A stretch of DNA of 64,000 bases, taken from the NCBI RefSeq assembly GCF_028622875.1, contig NZ_CP117709.1, forward strand, positions 434,001-498,000. Reading direction: 5' to 3'. The first letter of the stretch is position 1, and every line of letters begins with the position of its first letter. This document shows positions 44,375 to 52,666 of this stretch, piece by piece. The position numbers and the translations under genes were made by a program. The notes under the pieces are model-generated. The model was given only the letters and a program-made list of their open reading frames with translations, did no database searches and was not told the origin of the DNA. Source of the DNA: Streptomyces sp. MMBL 11-1 (GTDB lineage: Bacteria > Actinomycetota > Actinomycetes > Streptomycetales > Streptomycetaceae).

Positions 44375-45141
44375 CCACGTTCGCCGCGGCGGTGGCGTCC
44401 CGGCTGCCCGGGGGCCTCGTCGGATCGGCCGCCGTCGCCCTGTACCCGCGCTTCGAGCCCGAGCTCCGGCGGCTCGCCGACTTCTGCCCGCCGGACGGTG
44501 TCGCCGTCGACATCGGGGGCTGGTACGGCCCCTGGTCGCGGCGGCTCGCCGCCCGCTGCGGCGAGGTGGTCACCATCGAGCCCGTGCCGCATCTGGCCGA
44601 ACACCTGCGCCGGACGCTGCCGTCGAACGCCCGGGTGGTCCAGGGCGCGGCGACCGACCGGACGGGTACGGCGCGGCTGTGGTTCCCGGAGGGAGACCGG
44701 GGCGACCGGGGGGTGTCGTCGCTGGCCCGCCGCGACATCCACGCGCACTGCCTGGAGGTGCCGTCGATCACCGTCGACAGCCTCGGGCTGAGCGGGGTCG
44801 GCTTCGTGAAGATGGACGTCGACGGCGGCGAGCGGGCGGCGCTGCGCGGTGCGGCGGAGCTGCTGCGCAGGGACCGCCCGGCCCTGCTCATCGAGCTGGA
44901 GAGCCGGCTCGGCCCGATCGCCCCGGCGGTTGACCTGCTGACCGGCCAGGGTTACGCGGGCTGGCTCCTGGCGGACCGGCGCTGGATCCCGCTCGACGGG
45001 TTCGACCTGGTGGCCCACCAGGCACGGACGGAGCACCTGGTGCACCAGGGACTGCTCCGCCGGGCCTTCGTCCCGCACCGCGAGCGGTACATCAACTCGG
45101 TGCTCTTCCTGCCGGACGGTCGGACCCCGGGCACCACCTGA
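44371..45141 (+). CDS. FkbM family methyltransferase
   Basis: 256 residues from ATG 44371. SAM site VAVDIGGWYGPWSRRLA (about 45-61), TIEPVPHLAEHLRR, then the FkbM hallmark VGFVKMDVDGGERAALRGA (about 145-163) and LLIELESRL. FkbM enzymes O-methylate sugars or polyketides. The third methyltransferase of the gene run and its last member, followed by a hairpin at 45211. Confidence 0.91.
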   Translation: MTTFAAAVASRLPGGLVGSAAVALYPRFEPELRRLADFCPPDGVAVDIGGWYGPWSRRLAARCGEVVTIEPVPHLAEHLRRTLPSNARVVQGAATDRTGTARLWFPEGDRGDRGVSSLARRDIHAHCLEVPSITVDSLGLSGVGFVKMDVDGGERAALRGAAELLRRDRPALLIELESRLGPIAPAVDLLTGQGYAGWLLADRRWIPLDGFDLVAHQARTEHLVHQGLLRRAFVPHRERYINSVLFLPDGRTPGTT

Positions 45142-45210
45142 CCGACTCTGACCGGCCCTGCCCTGACCTGCGATACCGCCGTGCCCCTCGCTCACTGACC
45201 GCCAGGGCGT

Positions 45211-45239
45211 CGTCGCCCGCCCCTCACCGGCGGGCGACG
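45211..45239. terminator. Terminator between the glycan run and the convergent kinase gene
   Basis: 11-bp stem CGTCGCCCGCC (45211-45221) with GGCGGGCGACG (45229-45239), seven-base loop. Confidence 0.7.
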
Positions 45240-45268
45240 CGACCCGGGGGCCACGCCCGGGCGTGCCG

Positions 45269-47107
45269 TCAGCTCCGCCGGGCCTCCTCGGCGTTGCGCC
45301 AGACCGTCAGGTCGATGGTGATGTAGCGGCTGGGATCGTTGGCACCCGACTTGCCGCGATAGGTCACCACGGCGATGTGCCCGGCCTTGCTGAGCACACA
45401 GATCTGCGATCCGGACGTGAGCTGGTCGAGTCCGATCTTCTCGGTGAAGCGGGTCTCCTCGCGGCAGACCTTCAACGAGCCCTTCTGCGAGTTCTTCAGC
45501 ACGACCAGCTTCCCGTTCGCGCTGCCCACCTGCTCGTCGCCGAAGAGGGAGTCCCGGTAGAAGTAGAAGTCCTTCTTGCCGTACATGACGCCGCTGTCCT
45601 CGTCCTCCAGCGGCCGGGGCGGGTTGTCGGCGAGCTGCAGCGCGTAGTTCGCCGTGACGTCGATGCCCTTGTACGCGACAGGCTCGGGATCGACCGGCTT
45701 CTCCCGGCCCTCGCCCCCGGAACCGCCCCCGCTCGCACCGCCGTTGGAGGACGCCTCGGACCGGTCGCCCTTGCCGGAGGTGTCGGGGTCCTCCGGCAGC
45801 AGCGCTCCGATGACACCGAGGACGACCAGCGCGCCGAAGACCGAAGCGGCGACGATCAGACCTGTCCGCTTGGGGCGCGGCGCGGCGGGCTGGAAACCGG
45901 GCGAGACCCAGCCGGGCTGCTGGTGGCCGGGCTGAGCGAATCCGGACGGGTGGTGGGGCGGCGGAGTGGCGTAGCCCTGGGGGCGGGTGTTCTGCTGCCA
46001 GTGACCGGTCGGCACGGTTCCCGGCGCCCCGGGAGCCCCCGGCGCTCCGGGTGCGGCCGGCCCGGTCTGGGTGGGTGCGGCGGCCACGGCGTAACCGGTC
46101 GGGGTGTACGGGTGGGCGGGGCCCGGTCCCGGGGGCTGCGAGGAGTGCTGCGTGGGCGTGGGCCCGGTGGTGGGCAGTGGTGGCGGGGTGGGTGCGGGGG
46201 CGGGGAGCCGGTGCCGTTCGGTGATGGAGCCGGCGACTGCCTGCGGGAGCCAGTCCTCGCCCTGGCGCAGTGGTTCGGGGGAGATCTCGTGGCACATCCG
46301 GATGATGTCGGTCAGGGCGGGGCGGTCAGCGGCGTCGCGGCTGAGGCAGCGGGTGACCAGGGGGCGCAGCTCGTCGGGCAGCCGGCTGAGGTCGGGGTCC
46401 TCGTGGACGATCCGGTAGAGGACCGCGTGCGAGGGGCCGTCGCCGAACGCGGGTGCGCCGATCGCGGCGTAGGCGACGATCTGGCCGAGGGCGAAGACGT
46501 CGGTGGCCGGGGTGACGGTGCCGACGGCCGCCTGCTCCGGTGACATGAACGCCGGGGTGCCGACGCTGACGCCGGTGCCGGTGAGGGCGGTCGCGTCGGC
46601 GGCCCGGGCGATACCGAAGTCGATCACCCGGGGCCCGTCGGCGGCGAGCAGGACGTTCGCGGGCTTCAGGTCACGGTGGACGATGCCCGCACCGTGGATG
46701 ACACCGAGCGCCTCGGCCACCCCGATGGTCAGCAACAGGACACTTTGCAAAGGGAGTCGGCCGTGCCGGGTCACCGCGTGCGCGAGCGAGGGGCCCGGCA
46801 CATAGGCCGTCGCCAGCCACGGCTGCGCCCCCTCGGTGTCATCATCGATGACCGGCGCGGTGTACAGGCCCTGCACCCGCTGCGCGGCCCGCACCTCCTG
46901 CCGGAAACGCCGCCGGAACTCCGGATCCTCGCTGAACTCCGCCCGGATCACCTTGATCGCGAGAGGACGGCCGCCCGGCGTGTAGGAGAGGTACACCTTG
47001 CCCATACCGCCCGCGCCCAGCACGGCGGCCAGCCGATAGCCGCCCACGACAGCCGGATCATCGGCCTTGAGCGGCTGGAACGGGTCGGTCGAAGGCGCGC
47101 TGCTCAT
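45269..47107 (-). CDS. Receptor-type Ser/Thr protein kinase
   Basis: 612 residues. Kinase domain (about 20-280): GAGGMGKVYL, lysine in LAIKVI, catalytic HRDLKPAN, DFG, MSPEQA. A Pro/Gly/Gln-rich linker (about 300-410, with GAPGAPGAPG) precedes one membrane helix (about 413-433: TGLIVAASVFGALVVLGVIG). The external domain of about 180 residues has no PASTA repeats; it contains two Cys and many Lys/Tyr. It should phosphorylate cytoplasmic proteins in response to an extracellular cue. It faces the glycan operon; any link is speculative. Confidence 0.93.
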   Translation of the reverse strand: MSSAPSTDPFQPLKADDPAVVGGYRLAAVLGAGGMGKVYLSYTPGGRPLAIKVIRAEFSEDPEFRRRFRQEVRAAQRVQGLYTAPVIDDDTEGAQPWLATAYVPGPSLAHAVTRHGRLPLQSVLLLTIGVAEALGVIHGAGIVHRDLKPANVLLAADGPRVIDFGIARAADATALTGTGVSVGTPAFMSPEQAAVGTVTPATDVFALGQIVAYAAIGAPAFGDGPSHAVLYRIVHEDPDLSRLPDELRPLVTRCLSRDAADRPALTDIIRMCHEISPEPLRQGEDWLPQAVAGSITERHRLPAPAPTPPPLPTTGPTPTQHSSQPPGPGPAHPYTPTGYAVAAAPTQTGPAAPGAPGAPGAPGTVPTGHWQQNTRPQGYATPPPHHPSGFAQPGHQQPGWVSPGFQPAAPRPKRTGLIVAASVFGALVVLGVIGALLPEDPDTSGKGDRSEASSNGGASGGGSGGEGREKPVDPEPVAYKGIDVTANYALQLADNPPRPLEDEDSGVMYGKKDFYFYRDSLFGDEQVGSANGKLVVLKNSQKGSLKVCREETRFTEKIGLDQLTSGSQICVLSKAGHIAVVTYRGKSGANDPSRYITIDLTVWRNAEEARRS

Positions 47108-47561
47108 AAGGAACCATCCCCCTGGTCACGGCAGTCCGGAGCCTGCACACGCCCCGAAGATCAGACGAGAGCGTACCCAATGCCGGGGCGGGCCAGGGCT
47201 TGGCCGCAGGGAGGCATCCCGCGGCGGCACGCGGACTCGACCCACGTCGCGTCACCGCCCCCAGCAGGGCTCGGCGCCGAGGTCCGCCGTTCCGTCGTCG
47301 GCCGCCTTGCTCGTGGCCCTGCCCAGCGGTTCGTCGGGGTCTCCGTCGGCACCCGCCCGACCGGGACGCGCCGCATGGCCGGGGGCGACGACGCGAGCGA
47401 CATGCCACGGCACCGGTTCAACAGGTCACCCAACGGATCGCACGGACCGAGAGGTGAACCGAACGCCATCGGCGATGTCAGCTCCGGGGAGGCGAAGGCT
47501 TTCCCACGCGAACGCGATGTCGACCGCCCGTAAACAGAGGTGGTGCCCCGGCGTGACCCGG
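47108..47561. other. 454-bp region without a supported gene
   Basis: Lies between the kinase start and the end of the ATPase gene, both on the minus strand. Open frames here are G+C-bias shadows with no credible start or family. It should contain the kinase promoter; no clear -35/-10 pair was found. The only symmetry noted is the 12-bp palindrome CTCGGCGCCGAG at 47270-47281. Confidence 0.5.
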
Positions 47562-49481
47562 TCATCCGGAGTCGGATCCTCCGCCTCCGCCTCCGCCGAT
47601 CGATCCCCCGACGGACCGGATGAGGGCCCGGGCCTCGTCCTCCAGGCCCCTCGTCACCGTACGGTCCCGGAATCCGTGCGCGGCCAGTCGCGTCGCGAGC
47701 GCGTCGAAATAACCCGAAGCCGTCAGGACATGCCTCGGCACGTCCAGCCTGCCGCCGTCGGCCTGCTCGCCCCGGGACGCCTCTGCCGCGGCCATGACCT
47801 GCGCGATCTCGACGTACACCTCCTCCCGTGTTCCGTCCGGCAGGTCGGACCGGGACAGTTGCCGGAGCAACCGGTCTCCCGCGGCGGTCACCTCGTTGAG
47901 CAGGCGCACGTTCCGGTTGACCGTGAGGCCGACGTCGGCGGCGGTGATCGCGGCGGCGAGCGAGCCGTGTCCCACGACCGGATGGCGGGCGCGGCTGGGC
48001 AGATAGGCGGGCAGCTCCATCGCTCCGAGACAGTTCAGCGCCGGCCTGAAGCATGGGTGCACATGGAACTCGTGCTCGTCGGGCAGCGGCGGCGTGGCGC
48101 TGCCGCCGGCGTAAACGGTGTCGTTCCCACGCTTCACCCCGATGAAGCCGACTCCGTAGAGGGCATCGATGACGCCTTGGGTGGTGAGACTCTCGGTGTA
48201 GTCGGAGAACTCCCGGTGCAGGGTTTCCCTGCGGCCCTCGAAGCGTTCCTCCAAGGTGGACCGCATCACGACGTAACCCGTGTTCTCGAAAAGCGGGAAG
48301 AGAGAACGCAGGAAGGGATGATTGATCAGGTATTCCTTGGCCAGGTCCTGGAGCTTCCAGCGCGAGAACTGGTCCGTGGCGGCCAGCACGTCATCCTCGG
48401 AAATCGTGTAGCGACCCGCCTCGTCGGCGATGTTACGACAGACGTTGAGAAATTGGATGGTGTCGCGCGGGCGCGGCAACGAGCGCCGGAAAATGTAATC
48501 GGACGTCCGCTCGCCCATGACGCTCACCGGGAACAGCCCCTCCCACAGCTCATGCCTGGTGAGCGGAAGTCCGATCGAGGCTCGCGCCCGGGAGAGCGCC
48601 AGGTCCTCCAGGGCTTCCCGCGTCCAGGAAATGCGGATCTCGTCGCTGTGGAATTTGTCGCCGTCACCGAAGTTCAGGGTGTCGTAGATGTCCGCACGGA
48701 TGAACAGTGCCGTGCGGACAGCGTTGCCGTAGAAGGAGACGGCGTGCTTCGCGGCCAGCAGCAGACCCGTCACCAGTGCGTGGCTCTCGGGCTCGATGGT
48801 CCACACCTGCTCCAACTGGTCGACGAGGAGCAGGAGCGGTGGATGCAGGCGGGCGCAGTCGAGATCGGCGAACCCGGCCCGCACCCCCGCTTCCAGGACA
48901 TCGAGCTGGCGGGAGGCCTCCGCACCCTCGGAAGCGCCGCCGATACCCAGAGCCGCTTCGACACCGAAGGCCTTGAGCGAGAGATCAGCGGACTGGAGCC
49001 GCCCGATGCCTCGGCGAAGCCTCTCGTACAGACGCGCGTCGTCCGACTCTCCGTTGGCCTCCAGGAAGGAACGCACCGCACGGACGGAACCCGGCACTCG
49101 GCGGCCGTGGGCGGCTCGTGCGTGGCCGGTGAGATGGCGTGCCGCGTGAACGGCGAAAAGGTAACGCCAGATCAGCGATTTGGCCGTGTCCGGAGTAAGT
49201 CCCTGCAGCGCGAAACGACGGATCTCGTCTCCGGCCGCGTCGTCCGGCGCGATGAGGACCGAGGCGCCAGGGTGGCCCTCAGGAGTGGCCAGTTGACGGC
49301 AGATCGCGCTCTTTCCCGAGCCTTTTCGGCCGATGATGAGAGACTTCCGGCCGGACAGTGCCTCACGATAGGCGTATGTGGGACGGAAGACCGGCCCTTT
49401 CAGGAGGCCGTCCCGCAGGTCCGTTTCGGCGTCATCACGCCCGAAGAACAGAATACTGACCGGCCCTGTATCCGGCTGCAC
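47562..49481 (-). CDS. P-loop ATPase resembling the Sll1717 family
   Basis: 639 residues from GTG 49481 behind GGGGGAAG. SILFFGRDDAETDLRDGLLK opens the domain; Walker A is LIIGRKGSGKSAI (about 46-58) and Walker B LLLLVDQLEQVW (about 180-190). The rest is helical STAND/AAA-like with TLEERFEGRRETLHREF and a Gly/Ser tail. The opening block and Walker A look like the group annotated as P-loop ATPase Sll1717, found in variable genomic loci and often suspected in conflict systems. It is divergent from a coiled-coil membrane protein and kinase. Family call by eye; activity is ATP-dependent signalling or remodelling by inference. Confidence 0.7.
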   Translation of the reverse strand: MQPDTGPVSILFFGRDDAETDLRDGLLKGPVFRPTYAYREALSGRKSLIIGRKGSGKSAICRQLATPEGHPGASVLIAPDDAAGDEIRRFALQGLTPDTAKSLIWRYLFAVHAARHLTGHARAAHGRRVPGSVRAVRSFLEANGESDDARLYERLRRGIGRLQSADLSLKAFGVEAALGIGGASEGAEASRQLDVLEAGVRAGFADLDCARLHPPLLLLVDQLEQVWTIEPESHALVTGLLLAAKHAVSFYGNAVRTALFIRADIYDTLNFGDGDKFHSDEIRISWTREALEDLALSRARASIGLPLTRHELWEGLFPVSVMGERTSDYIFRRSLPRPRDTIQFLNVCRNIADEAGRYTISEDDVLAATDQFSRWKLQDLAKEYLINHPFLRSLFPLFENTGYVVMRSTLEERFEGRRETLHREFSDYTESLTTQGVIDALYGVGFIGVKRGNDTVYAGGSATPPLPDEHEFHVHPCFRPALNCLGAMELPAYLPSRARHPVVGHGSLAAAITAADVGLTVNRNVRLLNEVTAAGDRLLRQLSRSDLPDGTREEVYVEIAQVMAAAEASRGEQADGGRLDVPRHVLTASGYFDALATRLAAHGFRDRTVTRGLEDEARALIRSVGGSIGGGGGGGSDSG

Positions 49482-49535
49482 GCTTCCCCCGCCCTGCTGT
49501 GCTGTCCATGAATCTTCAGAGTAGGCCCCGCCGGG

Positions 49536-49548
49536 CGGGAACGTCCCG
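49536..49548. promoter_or_regulatory. Candidate operator between the ATPase and membrane-protein genes
   Basis: CGGGA-ACG-TCCCG, an inverted repeat in the 139-bp divergent region, adjoining GATAAT (49548-49553), a possible -10 box for the plus-strand gene. On the minus strand TACTCT (49523-49518) could serve the ATPase gene. No good -35 for either. Confidence 0.35.
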
Positions 49549-49620
49549 ATAATGGGTGCATGAGCTCGGCCGACAGTGCCGGGCCCGGCCGTCATGTTGC
49601 GCGCACGCCCAGGGGGACCG

Positions 49621-51441
49621 GTGCAGGGACCTGAAGATCCGCAGGAGGACCTGGTGGCGTTACTCGACGCGCTCTCCGATGTGGGGCGCGATGTCACCAC
49701 GCTCAAGGAGCGGCAGGAACAGGACCGTTCCGGGGCGGCCCGCGAGCTGAGCTCCCTGCGGACGAACGTCAGCGGTATTCAGAACCGGCTGGAGAGCGTG
49801 GCCGACGAGGTGTCCCGCACGGAGACGTCATTGCGTGCCGTGCGGAAGACCACGGAGGAGACGCACAAAGCGCTGGAGGACTTCGTCGAGCGCTACGGCC
49901 GCGACCAGATCGTGGCCCACGCGCAGGCGGACCTGACCCGGCTGACCATCGAATGGACGGCCCGGTTCGCTCAACGGCAGCACACGCGTGCGCTCGCCCG
50001 GGGGCTGGCGCACGCGTTGACGGAAGACGCTCTCGCGCGGCAGCTCACGGACAGTGCGACGATCGAGGCGTGTCTCAAGGAGCAGTTCCTCCTGGAGCCG
50101 ACGTTCTGGCTCGCGCCCGCCGTTCTGGCGGTGGCCGCCGAGCTGACGGGCGATTCACGGAAGGCCGCGCGGGCCCGCAGTCACGCCCTGACGCTCGGCC
50201 AGAACAAGGCCACCTTGTTCTTCGCGCTGATCGCCTCCCGCCGCAAGATGCAGGCGGAGGCGGCCCATTGGATGGACTCGTACCTCGGCGGGCTGGACGC
50301 CTCCCACCTGGGTGAGGAGTTCCGCGTGGTTCTGGAAGCCGTGGCCTGCGCGGAACTGGGGTACGACGCGCTGTCCTACGCGCGTCAGGCGATGAACCGC
50401 TGGGACCGGGAGAGGAACGCCCGGATCTACGCCCGGCACCAAGGGGGCAACGTGGCGAACCTGATCCGGTGGGAGCCCTGGATCGTCCGACGGACCGAGG
50501 TCGCCTCGACGGGGTTCGACGCACTGCGCCGACTGTCCGGTGACGGCTGGGAGCTGTTGGAGGAGGGCTGGGAGACGGCTTCGGCGGTGCAGGCGACGGC
50601 CGGGTTCCTCCGCGAGTCGTACTCGGAGCAGCCCACCGTGGACACGGGGAACCACCGGTCGGACACCGCGCTGCGACACCTGATCGGCCAGCTCGACCCC
50701 GATGAGTCCGAGGTCCAGGAGCAGATGCGGCGGCTCAAGAGGATCATCGCCGACGGGGGCCGCACCCCGCCGGAAGAGATGTCCGGCGTGGTCGCGGACG
50801 CGACAGACTTCGGAACGCTCCTGGAGCAGGCCGTCTTCGAGCCCGAGGCGGCGGACCTGGAATATCCCGCCCGGCTACTCGCCCTGCACAGCGCGTGGCC
50901 GAGTCTGCGAACCGCCGTCGCCATGCTGACGCGCCGTTCGCGGTCGCTGGTACCGGACCACCTGGACCTCCATGTGGACGGCTGGAGCTGCCGCCTGACC
51001 ACCTCGTCGAGCACTCCGGACGAGCGGGAACGGCTGTTGCGCGAGCTGGTGACGTACGTGGACGATCGGACGTCGGCGAGCACGCGTGCGGTCGCTCCGC
51101 TGTGGCCGCGCATTCTCGGTGGTCTGGCCTGCGCGCTCCTCGGAGTGATGCTCGGCCTGTGGCTGCGGGGCGGCGTGGGCGGCATCGTCATCACCGTGTC
51201 CCTGTTCGTGCTGGTCTACGCCGTTTGGGGAGTGGTCAGCGTCCCCGTACGCCGCCTTCTGATCCGGCAGGACGGAGCCAGACAGCGGACCCGGGCGGCA
51301 GCCGATCTCACGGCCGCCTTCGACCAGCATGATGCGCTGATGTACCAGTGGCAGAGCGGTCTCGCCACAGCGGCCCGGTTCGGTTCCTGGTCGCCCTCTC
51401 CGGGATACGGGTCGGTGCCACGACAGGCCGACACACCGTGA
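49621..51441 (+). CDS. Coiled-coil protein with C-terminal membrane hairpin, unknown function
   Basis: 606 residues from GTG 49621, with AGGGGGA ahead (ATG 49594 is an alternative). A coiled coil (about 15-90: LKERQEQDRSGAARELSSLR, VSRTETSLRAVRKTTEETHK) is followed by a helical middle with TPR-like pairs, two membrane helices (about 497-514 and 520-538) and a basic cytoplasmic tail. No family recognised. Codon 14 is TTA (49660-49662), the rare bldA-dependent leucine codon. The GTG of the kinase gene overlaps its stop, so the two are translationally coupled. Probably a membrane-tethered sensor or effector controlled by the kinase. Confidence 0.75.
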   Translation: MQGPEDPQEDLVALLDALSDVGRDVTTLKERQEQDRSGAARELSSLRTNVSGIQNRLESVADEVSRTETSLRAVRKTTEETHKALEDFVERYGRDQIVAHAQADLTRLTIEWTARFAQRQHTRALARGLAHALTEDALARQLTDSATIEACLKEQFLLEPTFWLAPAVLAVAAELTGDSRKAARARSHALTLGQNKATLFFALIASRRKMQAEAAHWMDSYLGGLDASHLGEEFRVVLEAVACAELGYDALSYARQAMNRWDRERNARIYARHQGGNVANLIRWEPWIVRRTEVASTGFDALRRLSGDGWELLEEGWETASAVQATAGFLRESYSEQPTVDTGNHRSDTALRHLIGQLDPDESEVQEQMRRLKRIIADGGRTPPEEMSGVVADATDFGTLLEQAVFEPEAADLEYPARLLALHSAWPSLRTAVAMLTRRSRSLVPDHLDLHVDGWSCRLTTSSSTPDERERLLRELVTYVDDRTSASTRAVAPLWPRILGGLACALLGVMLGLWLRGGVGGIVITVSLFVLVYAVWGVVSVPVRRLLIRQDGARQRTRAAADLTAAFDQHDALMYQWQSGLATAARFGSWSPSPGYGSVPRQADTP

Positions 51442-52592
51442 GCGGCCACCTGGTGGCCGACCGCTATCGGCTGGAACACCTGCAGGGAAGCGGCGGCATG
51501 GGAGACGTCTGGCTCGCGCTGGACACACATCTGGACCGGCCTGTCGCCATCAAGTTCCTCGCGCTGAACCGGCTGCACGAGCGCCACGACAACCTGCCCG
51601 GACTGACCGCGCGGGAAACGAACCGGTTCCTGCGGGAAGCACGGGCGTTGGCCCGAATCAACAGCCCGCATGTCGTCACCGTTCACGACCAGGGCGAGCA
51701 CGACGGACGTATCTACCTCGTCATGGAGCAGGTAGAAGGACGAGCGCTGACGCGTCTCATGGGAGAGGGCACGCCGGCGACTCTGGCCCAGACCACCCGC
51801 TGGGGAGCCCAGGTGTGCGAGGGTCTGGCCGACGCCCACGAGGTGGATGTCGTCCACCGGGACGTCAAGCCCGCCAACATCATGATCACCGGACGCAGCG
51901 ACGTGAAGCTGGTCGACTTCGGGCTCGCCCGCCTGATCGACAACACCGTCACCCATGGCACTGGCCTGACCTGGCTCTACGCCTCTCCCGAGCGGTGCGA
52001 AGGCCGGCCCGGTGATCATCGCACCGACCTGTACTCCCTGGGCTGCGTCCTCTACGAGATGCTGACCGGCCGACCGCCCTTCGGAGATACGGAGACAGCG
52101 CTGTTGGCCATCGCGAACATGCATCTGCATGCGGTTCCCGCCGCGCCCCAGGACGTGCGCCCGGGCGTCCCCGCCGGGCTCGGCGATCTGGTGCTGCATC
52201 TGCTCGCCAAGAATCCGGACGACCGTCCGAAAGACGCCCGGTCGGTAGCCCGCCTCATTCACCAGGTCGAGCATGTTCCCGAGGCCCCGCCTTCCGGGAC
52301 CGTCGTGCTCTCCGTCGACCCGCATGTCAATCCCGACTACATGGAGCGGATCCGCGAGCTGGAAAGCATGATCGACCGGCTCCGGTCGACGCACCGCGCG
52401 ACGGATCCGGTCGTGCTCGACGCGCGGATGCAACTCGCGGACATCACCGGGGAGTCCGGTGACACGCGCGGGGCGATCACGCTGTACCGGACGCTGGCCG
52501 GAGAATGCCGTGCGGATCTCGGCCCTTACGACACCCGCACCCTGGACGCGTTCGAGGCGATGGCCCGATGGATCTCCGGCTCCGGCCGGTAG
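51438..52592 (+). CDS. Soluble Ser/Thr protein kinase with C-terminal helical repeat
   Basis: 384 residues from GTG 51438 (GTGA overlap with the membrane protein). Kinase domain (about 8-275): GSGGMGDVWLA, lysine in VAIKFL, HRDVKPANIM, DFGLARL, YASPERC. No membrane helix. The tail (about 300-384) has a short coiled coil (MERIRELESMIDRLRS) and one TPR-like pair (ITGESGDTRGAITLYRTLAG). It probably phosphorylates the coupled membrane protein or the divergent ATPase. It ends at a perfect terminator. Confidence 0.93.
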   Translation: MSGHLVADRYRLEHLQGSGGMGDVWLALDTHLDRPVAIKFLALNRLHERHDNLPGLTARETNRFLREARALARINSPHVVTVHDQGEHDGRIYLVMEQVEGRALTRLMGEGTPATLAQTTRWGAQVCEGLADAHEVDVVHRDVKPANIMITGRSDVKLVDFGLARLIDNTVTHGTGLTWLYASPERCEGRPGDHRTDLYSLGCVLYEMLTGRPPFGDTETALLAIANMHLHAVPAAPQDVRPGVPAGLGDLVLHLLAKNPDDRPKDARSVARLIHQVEHVPEAPPSGTVVLSVDPHVNPDYMERIRELESMIDRLRSTHRATDPVVLDARMQLADITGESGDTRGAITLYRTLAGECRADLGPYDTRTLDAFEAMARWISGSGR

Positions 52593-52607
52593 CTCCCTGA
52601 CGCCGGC

Positions 52608-52639
52608 GTGGGTCCGCAGGAGCGCTCCTGCGGACCCAC
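52608..52639. terminator. Perfect 32-bp palindrome, bidirectional terminator
   Basis: GTGGGTCCGCAGGAGC (52608-52623) and its exact complement 52624-52639, between the convergent kinase and acyl-CoA dehydrogenase genes. Fifteen bases after the kinase stop. Confidence 0.8.
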
Positions 52640-52666
52640 CACGCGCCTGTGGCGGCTCGGAGAGGG

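Noticed and set aside
47161..48054. Minus-strand ORF downstream of the ATPase
   Set aside because: Overlaps the ATPase gene out of frame and has Arg/Pro/Gly shadow composition; no ribosome binding site.
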